Positions 1 through 10,174 of a stretch of 64,000 nucleotides of DNA are shown piece after piece. Made by a program: the position numbers and the translations under genes. This DNA is from Methylocystaceae bacterium (GTDB taxonomy: Bacteria > Pseudomonadota > Alphaproteobacteria > Rhodospirillales > Terasakiellaceae). The notes beneath the pieces were generated by a model. It was not told the origin of the DNA, did no database searches, and worked only from the letters and a program-made list of their open reading frames with translations. The stretch spans positions 124,001-188,000 of the forward strand of contig JABXIG010000011.1 of NCBI GenBank assembly GCA_013373205.1, read 5' to 3'. Every line of letters begins with the position of its first letter. The first letter of the stretch is position 1.

Positions 1-713
1 TCATCATCATCTTCAGGTCCGGCGTCCACACCTTCGGGGGCTTCGATTTCTTTTTCATCATCGTCGTCATCATCAGATGAATCGATGTCAGCTGTTATGC
101 TGTCTGGATCAGTGTCTTCTTCGATCTCTTTGGCTGCGGCTTCAACTTCTTCAGTGTTCGGGCCACCACCATATGTGGTTTCCAGATCGATAATGTCGCG
201 CAGCAAAATGTCGCCATTGATCAGTGCATCGTGCCATTCTACGATAGAACGGATGGTAATGGGGCTTTCGCAAATGCCACCGATCATCATTTCACGACCC
301 GCTTCGATGCGTTTGGCAATCGCGATTTCACCTTCGCGTGACAGTAATTCTACGCTGCCCATTTCGCGCAGATACATGCGCACGGGGTCATCGGTGCGCC
401 CTGTGTCATTTTCGTCGATGTTACCGGACTTGTCTTCGGTTTCTTCGGCTTCGTTGTCGTCTTCGGCTTCTTCGTTTTCAACAACGTTGATGCCCATTTC
501 AGACAAAGCAGACATGGTGTCTTCGATCTGTTCCGAAGACATCTTGTCAGGCGGCAGCGCCGTATTTAATTCGTCATAAGTGATAAAACCGCGTTCTTTG
601 CCCTTTGCGAGCATCTTCTTAACGGCGGCACCAAGGGAATCAAGAAGTGGGCCATCACCGCCTTCTTCTTGTTTGGTTTTTGCTTCGGTTTGGTTTGCAG
701 CTTTCGCAGACAT
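1..713 (-). CDS. rpoD: RNA polymerase sigma-70 factor RpoD, N-terminal part (runs off the window)
   Basis: The minus strand reads from an ATG at 713 through the left window edge without a stop, giving about 237 residues of the primary housekeeping sigma factor. Visible parts are sigma region 1.1 (around residues 30-75, with GFITYDELNTALP), an acidic linker, and region 1.2 (DDPVRMYLREMGSVELLSREGE), followed by a very acidic Asp/Glu-rich non-conserved region. The gene lies 106 bp after dnaG on the same strand, the usual yqeY-dnaG-rpoD order. Core regions 2-4 lie outside the window. Identification is firm; only the C-terminus is missing. Confidence 0.95.
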   Translation of the reverse strand, partial: MSAKAANQTEAKTKQEEGGDGPLLDSLGAAVKKMLAKGKERGFITYDELNTALPPDKMSSEQIEDTMSALSEMGINVVENEEAEDDNEAEETEDKSGNIDENDTGRTDDPVRMYLREMGSVELLSREGEIAIAKRIEAGREMMIGGICESPITIRSIVEWHDALINGDILLRDIIDLETTYGGGPNTEEVEAAAKEIEEDTDPDSITADIDSSDDDDDDEKEIEAPEGVDAGPEDDD

Positions 714-819
714 GCGATTCCCCGTGAAACTTTAAAATCTATCTATTCAGCGCATACTTCAAAAAAACTTAAAGAGCAGACTCTAATAAGTAAGATGCGC
801 CATGAATATGTAAAGAGCG

Positions 820-2721
820 TTAATCAAACAAATCTTCTTCATTCAATTTAAAAGAATGTCCAACGCCAGCATCTTCCTCGTCGGTATCAACCATCCCCAT
901 CAGTTTCTGGTGAGCCTGAAATTGACTCAGGGCCTGCGGGGTCATTTCCTGTTCGAGCCTGCGTTTCAATTCTTTAAACTCCATCGCCAGGTCACGTTCG
1001 TTCATATAAAGAGTGAACGTGTGGTCCCAACCACGAAGCACGTCGTCTATCGGGCGATCAGGATGCAAAAAAGTCTCATGCCCGATAAACTTTCCTCCAT
1101 TGGGAGCGTGAAATTTAGCGAGTAGAGATTTCAGCGGTTCTGAAAACCCGTTGGTGTTGAGGTGGTCCTGAAGCGCGCGAGAATCAAGGCCCAAATCCCC
1201 ATCGACGGTCTTTAAAACTTCCTGACGAAGTTTGTCAAGCGAATCGGACATGAAATTCAGCAGCCCTAAACGCTCTCCAACCTCGTCCATAATCTGTGGG
1301 TGTAAAATGACAGCGGCCAAGAGTAAGGTTTCCCGCCAGTTTTGTGCATTCACTTTGGTGCCTAGGCTACTTTTTGCTTCCAGATGCGTGTGGTGATTTT
1401 TTTTCTCGAAACGCCAATCTTTTTTCCAGGTTGAGGATTTTCCACCTTTTTTCGCGTTAATTTCCTTCCACATCCGGTCTTTTAAGGCGGCAAGAAAATG
1501 TTTTTTCACCGATTCGTCTTCAATTTGGAAGGCATGTTTCTTCAATTGATCTTCCAAAAGGGCACGATCTTCGGCGGTTTCAAAATTCTTATCTTTGCTT
1601 TCTATGCGCCAAAGAAGTTCGGATAAGGGAATGGCCTCATCCAGAACAGTTTGCATGGCCGCACTGCCTTCTGCCTTGATCAGGCTGTCCGGGTCTTCAC
1701 CCTCTGGCAGATGGACAAATTTCAGTCCAAAGCCGGGTTTCAGGTGGGGCAAGGCCCGTTCTGCCCCGCGCGCGGCAGCACGTTGTCCAGCGGCATCGCC
1801 ATCAAAACACAGTGTGGGATGTTTGCTCATGCGCCAAAGAAGCAGGATCTGTTCTTCCGTCAGGGCTGTGCCCAAGGGAGCGACGGCATTGGGAAAACCA
1901 CCCTGCGCCAAGGCGATGACGTCCATATAGCCTTCGGTGACAATGATTTCTTCTTTTTTGTGGGCTGTTTCACGCGCTTGGGCCAGACCATAAAGGATGG
2001 TGCCTTTATGAAAGAGCGGCGTGTCAGGTGAGTTGAGATATTTGGGCTTGCCATCGCCTAAAATTCGCCCGCCAAAGGCAATGACCTTGCCGCGACGGTC
2101 TGTGATGGGGAACATGACCCGTTCACGGAAGCGTTCATAAGGTTGACGGTTGGGGTCATCGGGTTGGATGAGAAGGCCCGCTTCAATCATCAGGCTTTCA
2201 TCAATACCTTCGCGTTTCAACGCGGCTTTCAACCCCCCCTGGATATTGGGGGCGTAGCCAAGGCGAAAGCGTTTGATGGTGTCTTCGGAAAGGCCACGTT
2301 GTTGTACATAGGAAAGTCCTGTTTTGCCTTCGGGCATACGCAGCGCGCGTTCATAATAAAGGGTGGCTTGTTCCATCACATCATAAAGCGTGTTGCGTTT
2401 TTCACTGCGTTCACGCTGTTCGGGTGTGTCTTGCGGAACTTCCATCCCGGCGTGAATGGCCAGGCGTTCCACGGCTTCAGGGAAATTCAGACCTTCGGTG
2501 TTCATGACAAAATCCAGTGCACTGCCATGGGCGCCGCAGCCAAAGCAATGGTAAAACCCTTTATCGTCATTGACAGTAAAGGAAGGGGATTTTTCATTAT
2601 GGAAGGGACAAAGGCCGGAATGTTCCCGACCTTTTTTAATCAGCTTTACCCGCTTGCCGACAATCTCTGAAACAGAGACACGGTTTCTAAGTTCATCAAG
2701 GAAGCCGGGAGGTATCGCCAT
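820..2721 (-). CDS. dnaG: DNA primase DnaG
   Basis: DnaG makes RNA primers at the replication fork. The N-terminal CHC2 zinc-binding domain is visible (CPFHNEKSPSF ... YHCFGCGAHG, about residues 38-62), followed by the primase core and Toprim fold (VTEGYMDVIAL; LCFDGDAAGQRAA) and a C-terminal helicase-interaction region. I chose the ATG at 2721 (MAIPPGFLDELRNRV), which matches the usual alphaproteobacterial N-terminus; an in-frame ATG at 2745 would add eight residues. The length of 633 aa is normal. It lies between yqeY and rpoD, so it is likely part of the macromolecular synthesis operon. Confidence 0.97.
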   Translation of the reverse strand: MAIPPGFLDELRNRVSVSEIVGKRVKLIKKGREHSGLCPFHNEKSPSFTVNDDKGFYHCFGCGAHGSALDFVMNTEGLNFPEAVERLAIHAGMEVPQDTPEQRERSEKRNTLYDVMEQATLYYERALRMPEGKTGLSYVQQRGLSEDTIKRFRLGYAPNIQGGLKAALKREGIDESLMIEAGLLIQPDDPNRQPYERFRERVMFPITDRRGKVIAFGGRILGDGKPKYLNSPDTPLFHKGTILYGLAQARETAHKKEEIIVTEGYMDVIALAQGGFPNAVAPLGTALTEEQILLLWRMSKHPTLCFDGDAAGQRAAARGAERALPHLKPGFGLKFVHLPEGEDPDSLIKAEGSAAMQTVLDEAIPLSELLWRIESKDKNFETAEDRALLEDQLKKHAFQIEDESVKKHFLAALKDRMWKEINAKKGGKSSTWKKDWRFEKKNHHTHLEAKSSLGTKVNAQNWRETLLLAAVILHPQIMDEVGERLGLLNFMSDSLDKLRQEVLKTVDGDLGLDSRALQDHLNTNGFSEPLKSLLAKFHAPNGGKFIGHETFLHPDRPIDDVLRGWDHTFTLYMNERDLAMEFKELKRRLEQEMTPQALSQFQAHQKLMGMVDTDEEDAGVGHSFKLNEEDLFD

Positions 2722-2804
2722 GTGTATTTTATCTCTTGGTGTCATCCCGCAGGTGTAGCGGGATAATCGGATGAGACAGTGTGATAGATAATCGGATTTT
2801 CCTC

Positions 2805-2839
2805 AACTGTTGTCCCGGAACAAATCCGGGATGACAGTT
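2805..2839. repeat. Palindromic repeat unit between dnaG and yqeY
   Basis: A 15-bp imperfect inverted repeat (aactgttgtcccgga / tccgggatgacagtt, loop acaaa) sits just downstream of yqeY. The same 'tcccg ... cgggatgac' core recurs several times in the 4996-5320 block, so it belongs to a dispersed palindromic repeat family. In the transcript it would form a strong stem that could also stabilise the yqeY 3' end. Confidence 0.7.
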
Positions 2840-2851
2840 TTGGTGCTTTGT

Positions 2852-3307
2852 TTAAGCTAAACGATCTTTAATAATCGCACTGGCCTTCCCGAAATCCATC
2901 TGTCCGGCAAAACGCTCACGGATGGTTTTCATGGTTGGGCCCATGTCTTTTAAGCTGCTTGCCCCTAATTCTGCGATAACGGCATCAACTGCGGCACCGA
3001 TTTCGTCTTCACTCATTTGCTTGGGCAGGAAACGCTCAATCACTTCGATTTCTTTGGCTTCCTGTTCTGCCAGTTCCAGTCGACCACCATTTTCATACAT
3101 GGTGATGCTGTCTCTGCGCTGCTTGATCATGGATTGCATCAAGGACAGGATTTCTTCATCAGAAATGCCATCGGGTTTATCTTGTGTACGTGCCGCGATA
3201 TCGCGGTCTTTCAGGGCTGCCATAATTAGACGCATGGTAGAGATAGCATGCTGATCTTTGGCTACCATTGCCTCTTTAAGGGCTGATTTAATCTGCTCGC
3301 GAAGCAT
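2852..3307 (-). CDS. yqeY: GatB/YqeY-domain protein
   Basis: A 151-aa, highly helical protein starting MLREQIKSALKEAM. It has the YqeY hallmarks: MRLIMAALKDRDI near residue 26, DEEILSLMQSMIKQRRDSI in the middle and a C-terminal region ending FGKASAIIKDRL. The family resembles the tail domain of GatB amidotransferase and is thought to act on tRNA or aminoacylation, but its exact role is not settled. It sits upstream of dnaG on the same strand and is divergent from carA, an arrangement common in Alphaproteobacteria. Confidence 0.92.
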   Translation of the reverse strand: MLREQIKSALKEAMVAKDQHAISTMRLIMAALKDRDIAARTQDKPDGISDEEILSLMQSMIKQRRDSITMYENGGRLELAEQEAKEIEVIERFLPKQMSEDEIGAAVDAVIAELGASSLKDMGPTMKTIRERFAGQMDFGKASAIIKDRLA

Positions 3308-3430
3308 TGCCTTGGACTATTGTTGTTTTAAGGAAAGCAAGAAACTTATACCAACTGGCTTGAAAAAGCAATCAGAAACTATTTTGTAACATATTGAATT
3401 ATAAAGAAAAATTTTATTTGTGACTCCCCC

Positions 3431-3459
3431 TTGACTAGAGTGTAAGATTTCTTTATCAA
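3431..3459 (+). promoter_or_regulatory. Candidate sigma-70 promoter for carA
   Basis: TTGACT at 3431-3436, a 17-bp spacer and TATCAA at 3454-3459, about 60 bp upstream of the carA start. The elements are good but not perfect matches. This is a sequence-only prediction. Confidence 0.5.
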
Positions 3460-3520
3460 CGCGCCAATTTGCCTATAGGCAGTGAATGAATTTTGCTCTT
3501 TAATAAAGGACACTGTAGCC

Positions 3521-4711
3521 ATGTCGCAGACACAAGCACCGGTCGCACCGATGCCGCCAAAAGCCCGGCCTAAAAACGCCAATGCCGCATTGGTCTTGAC
3601 GGACGGAACCGTTTTTTGGGGAAAGGGGGTTGGTGTTGAAGGTGTCGCCATTGGCGAGGTTTGCTTTAATACCTCTTTGACAGGGTATCAGGAAATTATG
3701 ACCGACCCCTCCTATGCGGGGCAGATCATCACCTTTACCTTCCCCCATATCGGTAATGTGGGCACCAATGCTGAAGATATTGAAACCGCGAAGCCAGTGG
3801 CCCGCGGTTGTATTTTGCGTGCCGATATCACAGAGCCTGCCAACTGGCGTGCTGCCCAACATTTTGATGAATGGATGAAAGCGTCCAATCTTGTAGGGAT
3901 TTCCGGGATTGATACCCGTAAATTGACCCGTTACATCCGCGACAATGGCGCACCAGGCGGGACCATCATTCACTTGCCCAAAGGTCAGGATATTGATTTG
4001 GATGCGCTGAATACAATGTCAAATTCCTTCCCCGGTCTGGAAGGGATGGACCTTGCAAAAGATGTCATGTGCGAAAAGCCATATGAATGGGACGAAGCCG
4101 GCTGGACAATGGGTAAAGGTTACGCCAAACAGGATAATCCGAAATATCATGTGGTCGCGGTTGATTTTGGCGCAAAACGCAACATTCTGCGCTGTTTGGC
4201 CGCTGCGGGCTGTAAAGTGACCGTGGTGCCGGGCAATACATCTGCGGAAGATATTCTGGCATACAATCCTGATGGGGTGTTCCTGTCCAATGGCCCGGGC
4301 GATCCGGCTGCGACAGGGGAATATGCGGTGCCGATGATCCAGAAAGTGATCGACAGCGGCAAGCCCCTGTTTGGGATTTGTCTTGGTCACCAGATGACCT
4401 GTCTGGCGATTGGGGCCAAGACTTACAAAATGCATCTTGGCCATCGTGGCGGGAACCATCCGGTGAAAGATCTGGATACCGGCAAAGTTGAAATTACCTC
4501 ACAGAACCACGGTTTTGTCGTGGATGAAGAAACGCTGCCCGCAAATGCCAAGGTTACGCATCGTTCCTTGTTTGATAAAACACTGGAAGGCATTTCACTG
4601 ACGGACAAGCCGGTCTTTTCTGTTCAGCACCATCCGGAAGCCTCCCCGGGACCACAGGATAGCCATTATTTGTTTGGTCGCTTTGTCGATCTGATGGCGA
4701 AAGCGAAATAA
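3521..4711 (+). CDS. carA: Carbamoyl-phosphate synthase small subunit (glutamine amidotransferase)
   Basis: CarA hydrolyses glutamine and channels ammonia to CarB for arginine and pyrimidine synthesis. The N-terminal CPSase domain ([14 protein letters not shown]) and the class I amidotransferase domain with the nucleophile motif GICLGHQ are visible, plus the catalytic His-Glu segment [11 protein letters not shown] near the C-terminus. I placed the start at 3521 ([13 protein letters not shown]) because an aaagga ribosome site lies 11 bp upstream; an in-frame ATG at 3482 is less likely. The length of 396 aa is typical. carB follows after a small gene and a repeat block. Confidence 0.97.
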   Translation: MSQTQAPVAPMPPKARPKNANAALVLTDGTVFWGKGVGVEGVAIGEVCFNTSLTGYQEIMTDPSYAGQIITFTFPHIGNVGTNAEDIETAKPVARGCILRADITEPANWRAAQHFDEWMKASNLVGISGIDTRKLTRYIRDNGAPGGTIIHLPKGQDIDLDALNTMSNSFPGLEGMDLAKDVMCEKPYEWDEAGWTMGKGYAKQDNPKYHVVAVDFGAKRNILRCLAAAGCKVTVVPGNTSAEDILAYNPDGVFLSNGPGDPAATGEYAVPMIQKVIDSGKPLFGICLGHQMTCLAIGAKTYKMHLGHRGGNHPVKDLDTGKVEITSQNHGFVVDEETLPANAKVTHRSLFDKTLEGISLTDKPVFSVQHHPEASPGPQDSHYLFGRFVDLMAKAK

Positions 4712-4713
4712 CA

Positions 4714-4986
4714 ATGTCGCTGTCTTCTAACGCAACAAAGCTTTTAGACGCCATGGCAGAAGACGATCAACTGCCGGGCGGTGCTTTTCGTGACGTGGAA
4801 GGGATTTGCGAAGAATTTATGGTGAGTTTTGAAAATCAATCAGAACTCGCCGACTGGCTTCAGGAATTGGCTGAAGCTGGCGCCGTTATTTTAGAAGATC
4901 ATGAATTGGAAGTGTCCCCGACACCGCCCTTCATGGCTTCGATCACGCTCCATGGTCTGGACATGGCCGGGTATTTGGGGCGTTAA
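4714..4986 (+). CDS. Small acidic protein of unknown function between carA and carB
   Basis: A 90-aa ORF whose ATG lies two bases after the carA stop, so it is probably translationally coupled. It is acidic (MAEDDQLPGG, FENQSELADWLQELAEAGAV, EDHELEVS) and predicted mainly helical, with no signal peptide, membrane segment or motif that I recognise. The position suggests co-expression with carA and carB, but no function can be read from it. Tight spacing and codon use like the neighbours argue that it is real. Confidence 0.7.
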   Translation: MSLSSNATKLLDAMAEDDQLPGGAFRDVEGICEEFMVSFENQSELADWLQELAEAGAVILEDHELEVSPTPPFMASITLHGLDMAGYLGR

Positions 4987-4995
4987 AGAATTAAG

Positions 4996-5320
4996 CGTCA
5001 TTCCCGCGTAGGCGGGAACCCAGTGGATGGGAAATGACATGCACAGTTTTCTGGGTCCCCGCTTTCGCGGGGATGACGTGGTAGAAGGGTTGTTTTCCTG
5101 CGAAAGCAGGAATCTCTTTGATACCATGAGGCCCCTGCTTTCGCAGGGGAACGATAGGAATAACTCCCCCTTTGTGTCATCTTCGTACTTGTTGCGGGAT
5201 AATCAGGGGGAGGAATTTCGGATAGACCCGATTGGTTTCATCCGGTTGTCCCGTAATAAATCCGGGATGACACAAGTAGAGAATAGGTTTTCGAGTTCCT
5301 GCATATGCAGGGATGACAAT
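4996..5320. repeat. Cluster of palindromic intergenic repeats upstream of carB
   Basis: About 325 bp without a gene, built from consecutive short inverted repeats: tcccgcgtaggcggga, ccccgctttcgcgggg, cctgcgaaagcagg, cccctgctttcgcagggg, a ttgcgggataat unit, a tcccg...cgggatgac unit and cctgcatatgcagg. Several units carry a flanking 'gatgac' or 'gtcat', and one frame reads the familiar RHPRESGDPE string of dispersed proteobacterial repeats. The units differ in sequence and are not evenly spaced, so this is not a CRISPR. The block must be transcribed if carA and carB form one operon. Confidence 0.85.
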
Positions 5321-5342
5321 TTTAAGGACGATAAGGTTAGTC

Positions 5343-8300
5343 ATGCCAAAACGTACAGATATTAAATCGATTATGATTATTGGTGCCGGCCCGATTGTGA
5401 TCGGGCAAGCGTGTGAGTTCGATTATTCAGGGGCTCAGGCATGTAAGGCGCTGCGTGAGGAAGGCTATCGGGTGATTTTGGTGAATTCCAACCCGGCCAC
5501 CATCATGACCGATCCGGGCATGGCGGATGCCACATATATCGAACCGATTACACCGGAAGTGGTTGCCAAAATCCTTGAAAAAGAAAAGCCGGATGCCTTG
5601 TTGCCGACCATGGGCGGGCAAACCGCTTTGAACACGGCGCTGGCGCTTTATGAAAATGGCACACTGGATCGTCTGGGCATTGAAATGATCGGGGCGACTG
5701 CAGATGCGATTGATAAGGCGGAAAACCGCGAACGTTTCCGCGCCGCCATGGAAAAGATCGGTCTGGAAAACGCAAAATCTTATGTGTGTCATACCCGCGC
5801 AGAAGCCGACGAAGCCCTGAAAGATATTGGTCTTCCGGTTATCATTCGCCCGTCTTTCACCTTGGGCGGCACCGGGGGTGGTGTTGCTTATAATAAAGAA
5901 GAATTTGAAAAGATCGTCGCAAGCGGTCTGGCGGCCTCGCCGACATCTGAAGTTCTAGTCGAAGAATCGCTTTTGGGCTGGAAAGAGTATGAGATGGAAG
6001 TGGTGCGGGACAAAAACGATAACTGCATCATCATTTGTTCCATCGAAAACGTTGACCCGATGGGCGTGCATACGGGCGATTCCATTACGGTTGCCCCGGC
6101 CCTGACCCTGACCGACAAAGAATATCAGGTTATGCGTAATGCGTCCTTGGCAGTTTTGCGTGAAATTGGTGTGGAAACCGGGGGCTCTAACGTTCAATTT
6201 ACCGTTAATCCTGAAGATGGTCGTTTGATCGTAATTGAGATGAACCCGCGTGTGTCACGTTCTTCTGCGCTGGCATCCAAGGCAACGGGTTTCCCGATTG
6301 CAAAAATTGCTGCCAAGCTGGCGGTTGGCTTTACATTGGATGAATTGGATAACGATATTACGGGCTGCACACCGGCTTCGTTTGAACCCTCTATCGATTA
6401 TGTCGTTACAAAAATTCCGCGCTTCACCTTTGAAAAATTCCCCGGCACCGATGACAGCCTGTCCACGGCGATGAAATCGGTTGGGGAAGCCATGTCCATT
6501 GGACGTACTTTTGCAGAATCACTGCAAAAAGGGTTGCGTTCCATGGAAACTGGCCTGACGGGTTTGAATGAAGTGGAAATTGAAGGTGCAGAAGGCCCCG
6601 AAGGCAAGCTTGCGATCATTGGAGAACTTGGCAAACCACGATCTGATCGTTTGTTGGTGATCGCCCAAGCCTTCCGTCATGGTTTGAGCATCGAAGAAAT
6701 TCAGACGGCGTGTAAGTACGAGCCTTGGATGCTGCGCCAAATTCAGGACATCGTTGAAGCAGAAAAAGAACTGATTCAAAAAGGTCTGCCGGGCGAAGCG
6801 GACGAGTTGCAACGTTTCAAGAAGATGGGTTTCTCCGATCAACGTATTTCAGAACTGACGGGCAAAGATATCGAAGTTGTGAAATATCGCCGTAAAGTCC
6901 TGAACATCCACCCGACCTTTAAGCGCGTGGATACCTGTGCAGCAGAATTTCCGTCCAAGACATCATATATGTATTCAGCCTACGAAGGTGACGGCATCAC
7001 TGTGCCGGAATGTGAATCAGACCCAAGTGATCGTGAAAAAGTCGTGATCCTTGGTGGGGGGCCGAACCGTATTGGTCAAGGGATCGAATTTGATTATTGC
7101 TGTGTGCATGCGTCTTACGCATTGAAAGAAGCCGGCTATGAAACCATCATGGTTAACTGTAACCCGGAAACGGTTTCAACCGATTATGACACATCGGACC
7201 GTCTGTATTTCGAACCACTGACCGAAGAAGATGTAATCGAACTGATCCGTGTGGAACAATCCAATGGCACGGTGAAGGGCGTGATCGTTCAATATGGTGG
7301 TCAAACACCGTTGAAACTGGCTCATGCTTTGGAAAAAGCCGATATTCCGATCTTGGGGACAAGCGTCGATGCCATTGATTTGGCCGAAGACCGGGAACGT
7401 TTCCAACAATTGCTGGCGCAATTGGGGCTGAAACAACCCTCAAACGGTTTGGCCCGTTCTGAAGATGAAGCCCTGAAAGTGGCTGAAAGCATTGGCTTCC
7501 CGCTGGTGATCCGCCCATCATATGTCTTGGGTGGTCGTGCGATGGAAATCGTCCATAATATGGATCGTCTGAAGCGCTATATGAAAGAAGCTGTGCAAGT
7601 GTCCGGTGATAGCCCGGTTTTGCTCGACAGCTTTTTGCAGGATGCGATCGAGGTTGATGTGGATGCAGTGGGCGATAGCGATGGTGAAGTCTATATCGCT
7701 GGTATCATGCAACATATCGAAGAAGCCGGTATTCACTCTGGTGACTCGGCATGTTCACTTCCGCCTTATTCTTTGAGTGACGAGATTATTGAAGAGCTGA
7801 AAAATCAGGCTGTTGCCCTGGCGAAAGCTCTGAAAGTCGTTGGTTTGATGAACGTACAGTTCGCGGTCAAAGAAGATGTGATCTATATCATCGAAGTCAA
7901 CCCACGGGCCTCGCGGACTGTCCCATTTGTGGCGAAAGCAACAGGTGTGGCGGTTGCCAAGGTTGGTGCGCGTGTCATGGCGGGTGAGAAACTGTCTGAC
8001 TTTGGCTTGAAAGGTCAAATGCCGAAACTAGATCATGTGGCAGTTAAAGAAGCGGTCTTCCCGTTTGCGCGCTTCCCCGGCGTTGATACGTTGTTGGGTC
8101 CGGAAATGAAATCTACAGGCGAGGTTATGGGGCTGGATAAAGATTTCCCGACCGCCTTTTTGAAAGCACAAATGGGGGCGAGCGCCCATCTGCCGACAGA
8201 AGGCTGTGCCTTTATTTCCGTGAAAGAGCGCGATAAAGATAAGATCGTGCCGATTGCACAGAAACTGGTTGATATGGGTTTTGCGATTTTAGCGACATCC

Positions 8301-8603
8301 GGCACGGCGAAATTCCTTGAGGACAAGGGCATTGCCAGCAAGACCGTCAATAAAGTGATTGAAGGCCGTCCGCATTGTGTGGATGCGATTTTGAACGATG
8401 AAGTTCAGTTGGTCATCAACACAACAGAAGGTTTGCAGGCGATTGAAGATAGCTATTCAATCCGTCGTGAAACCTTGACGCAGGGTATTCCATATTACAC
8501 GACCATGGCTGGGGCTTATGCAGCAGCAGAAGCCATTTCGTCCTTGCAAAAGGGGCAGCTGGATGTTGGTGCTTTGCAATCTTATTTTGACAAATCCTTC
8601 TAA
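5343..8603 (+). CDS. carB: Carbamoyl-phosphate synthase large subunit
   Basis: CarB makes carbamoyl phosphate from bicarbonate, ammonia and two ATP. The protein begins [30 protein letters not shown] and shows two homologous ATP-grasp halves: the first with [11 protein letters not shown], the second opening at [20 protein letters not shown] with [12 protein letters not shown]-terminal MGS-like allosteric domain ends the protein ([15 protein letters not shown]). The start at 5343 is chosen by homology, with agg 9-11 bp upstream; the ORF is open a further 30 bp into the repeat block. The length of 1086 aa is typical. Confidence 0.98.
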   Translation: MPKRTDIKSIMIIGAGPIVIGQACEFDYSGAQACKALREEGYRVILVNSNPATIMTDPGMADATYIEPITPEVVAKILEKEKPDALLPTMGGQTALNTALALYENGTLDRLGIEMIGATADAIDKAENRERFRAAMEKIGLENAKSYVCHTRAEADEALKDIGLPVIIRPSFTLGGTGGGVAYNKEEFEKIVASGLAASPTSEVLVEESLLGWKEYEMEVVRDKNDNCIIICSIENVDPMGVHTGDSITVAPALTLTDKEYQVMRNASLAVLREIGVETGGSNVQFTVNPEDGRLIVIEMNPRVSRSSALASKATGFPIAKIAAKLAVGFTLDELDNDITGCTPASFEPSIDYVVTKIPRFTFEKFPGTDDSLSTAMKSVGEAMSIGRTFAESLQKGLRSMETGLTGLNEVEIEGAEGPEGKLAIIGELGKPRSDRLLVIAQAFRHGLSIEEIQTACKYEPWMLRQIQDIVEAEKELIQKGLPGEADELQRFKKMGFSDQRISELTGKDIEVVKYRRKVLNIHPTFKRVDTCAAEFPSKTSYMYSAYEGDGITVPECESDPSDREKVVILGGGPNRIGQGIEFDYCCVHASYALKEAGYETIMVNCNPETVSTDYDTSDRLYFEPLTEEDVIELIRVEQSNGTVKGVIVQYGGQTPLKLAHALEKADIPILGTSVDAIDLAEDRERFQQLLAQLGLKQPSNGLARSEDEALKVAESIGFPLVIRPSYVLGGRAMEIVHNMDRLKRYMKEAVQVSGDSPVLLDSFLQDAIEVDVDAVGDSDGEVYIAGIMQHIEEAGIHSGDSACSLPPYSLSDEIIEELKNQAVALAKALKVVGLMNVQFAVKEDVIYIIEVNPRASRTVPFVAKATGVAVAKVGARVMAGEKLSDFGLKGQMPKLDHVAVKEAVFPFARFPGVDTLLGPEMKSTGEVMGLDKDFPTAFLKAQMGASAHLPTEGCAFISVKERDKDKIVPIAQKLVDMGFAILATSGTAKFLEDKGIASKTVNKVIEGRPHCVDAILNDEVQLVINTTEGLQAIEDSYSIRRETLTQGIPYYTTMAGAYAAAEAISSLQKGQLDVGALQSYFDKSF

Positions 8604-8634
8604 ATCAGATTAAGAAGGAAGCGTTATTTCATTT

Positions 8635-8672
8635 TGCGCCCTCGCAGAAGTGTGAGGGCGCATCTATTTTTA
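8635..8672 (+). terminator. Rho-independent terminator after carB
   Basis: gcgccctc / gagggcgc stem with loop gcagaagtgt, followed by atctattttt. It lies 32 bp after the carB stop and just before the greA start region. Confidence 0.75.
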
Positions 8673-8693
8673 GTGTTCGTTGGGATAGAGGTT

Positions 8694-9167
8694 ATGGAAC
8701 GTATACCCATGACTGCTGAGGGATGTGCTCAGCTTGAAGAAGAATTGAAAAACCTGAAGTCGGTTGAACGTCCGGCGGTTATTGCTGCTATTGCTGAAGC
8801 GCGTGAACATGGCGATCTTTCTGAGAATGCCGAATATCATGCTGCACGCGAAAAGCAGGGCTTCATCGAAGGTCGCATTAAAGAACTGGAAGCGGTTATC
8901 AGTGTGGCAGAAGTGATTGATCCGAAAACATTATCCGGTGATGTCGTGCGTTTTGGTGCAACGGTGATGGTCGCTGATGAAGAAACCGATGAAGAAACCA
9001 CTTATCAAATTGTTGGTCAGCATGAAGCTGATCTTGAAGCCGGTAAAATTTCCATCAGTTCCCCGCTTGCGCGCGGTTTGATTGGTAAAAGCTTGGGTGA
9101 TAGTGTGGAAGTGCGTACACCCGGTGGGGCGAAAACTTATGAGATCATCGAAGTCGAATATAAGTAA
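8694..9167 (+). CDS. greA: Transcription elongation factor GreA
   Basis: GreA rescues backtracked RNA polymerase by stimulating transcript cleavage. The N-terminal coiled-coil ([16 protein letters not shown] ... [18 protein letters not shown]) carries the acidic tip residues (D and E of GDLSENAEY), and the C-terminal FKBP-like domain ends [20 protein letters not shown] chose ATG 8694 ([10 protein letters not shown]), the standard GreA start; an upstream in-frame start would put coding sequence inside the carB terminator. The length is 157 aa, as usual. It has its own terminator. Confidence 0.96.
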   Translation: MERIPMTAEGCAQLEEELKNLKSVERPAVIAAIAEAREHGDLSENAEYHAAREKQGFIEGRIKELEAVISVAEVIDPKTLSGDVVRFGATVMVADEETDEETTYQIVGQHEADLEAGKISISSPLARGLIGKSLGDSVEVRTPGGAKTYEIIEVEYK

Positions 9168-9186
9168 GACTTTGTGAAGATATGAC

Positions 9187-9218
9187 AAAAGCGGTGACTG
9201 GAAACAGCACCGCTTTTT
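9187..9218 (+). terminator. Rho-independent terminator after greA
   Basis: Stem aaagcggtg / caccgcttt around loop actggaaacag, ending in a T run, 20 bp after the greA stop. Confidence 0.8.
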
Positions 9219-9298
9219 GCTTTCCTGTGAAAATAGGAATTTTTAAGCTATTGAAATTGTTCTCAAAAGGTCCTTGTTTTCACAGGGACACTGGCTTT

Positions 9299-9805
9299 TT
9301 AATCTTCAATATCATCCTCATCATCCGGGACATCGACTTTAATCGGTACGCCGGGGATGGATTTAGAACTGCGAATCGTCATGGAAGATTTGACGTGGGC
9401 CACATTCGGGGCTGAAGTCAGGCATTTGGTTAAAAAGGTCTGGTAGGAATCCCAGTCTTTTTCAACGATCTTCAAGAGGAAGTCTGTTTCCCCTGCCAGC
9501 ATGTGACATTCACGAACTTCCGGCCAGGAATTAATCAGTTGTTCAAAGGCTTTGAGGTCGGCTTCTGCCTGGCTGTTTAAGCCCACCTGAGCGAAGACTG
9601 TGACGTTAAAACCAAGCGCAGCCGGGTCCAGTTCTGCATGATAGCCCCTTACAAAGCCCGCTTCTTCAAGCGCACGCACTCGTCTTAAACAAGGCGGAGC
9701 TGAAATGCCGGCACGGCGGGCCAATTCGACATTGGTCATGCGACCATCGTCCTGCAGATCTGCAAGAATACGGCGGTCGATTCGGTCAAGTTTGACCTTT
9801 TGCAT
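9299..9805 (-). CDS. Lrp/AsnC-family transcriptional regulator
   Basis: An Lrp-type regulator of 168 aa: winged HTH at the N-terminus (LDRIDRRILADLQDDGRMTN, then VELARRAGISAPPCLRRVRALEEAGF) and an AsnC ligand-binding/oligomerisation domain (ECHMLAGETDFLLKIVEKD). The acidic tail ends DDEDDIED. The start at 9805 (MQKVKLDRID) fits the family; a further in-frame start at 9841 is unlikely. It is divergent from the peroxiredoxin-trxB-lysR genes. In Sinorhizobium an lrp gene flanks trxB-lsrB in the same way, which suggests conserved synteny (from memory). Confidence 0.92.
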   Translation of the reverse strand: MQKVKLDRIDRRILADLQDDGRMTNVELARRAGISAPPCLRRVRALEEAGFVRGYHAELDPAALGFNVTVFAQVGLNSQAEADLKAFEQLINSWPEVRECHMLAGETDFLLKIVEKDWDSYQTFLTKCLTSAPNVAHVKSSMTIRSSKSIPGVPIKVDVPDDEDDIED

Positions 9806-10174
9806 AATAATTCTACTCCAAAAATTCCTTGATAGACGCAAGGATATTACAATGTTGTCGCACTTAAGCCAAGCAAAGCTTGTAAAAAATCAGAAATAAA
9901 AATTCTCTGATATGACAAATTATTTTCGTAATAAAATAGAAAAAAGATCGCTGTCTTTTGGGGTTAGCCCGTAGTTTAGAAATGAAAATAATTTGGGCAG
10001 GTTACCTATTTGAATTTTTTATAAATTTTAAGAAGCAAGCTATGGCACTGTTCCTAAAAGTTGGTTAACGTAAGTGCATGATCAGTAGATATTTTCCAGC
10101 CTTGCAAATGAATGGGGGAGGGGGTAGTCTGCTGCAGCTTTTGAATCATTCTAAAATATAGAAGGAAATTGTTA
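9806..10174. other. Intergenic region between lrp and the peroxiredoxin gene
   Basis: About 370 bp of AT-rich sequence separating two divergent genes. It must hold both promoters, but I find no confident -35/-10 pair, no riboswitch-like fold and no repeat. The peroxiredoxin ribosome site (gaagga) lies at its right end. Confidence 0.5.

Noticed and set aside
2143-2670. 175-aa plus-strand frame inside dnaG
   Set aside because: Shadow of the primase core; the minus-strand protein has zinc and Toprim motifs.
4996-5320. CRISPR array
   Set aside because: The repeats are different palindromes with irregular spacing and no constant repeat/spacer alternation; no cas gene is nearby.
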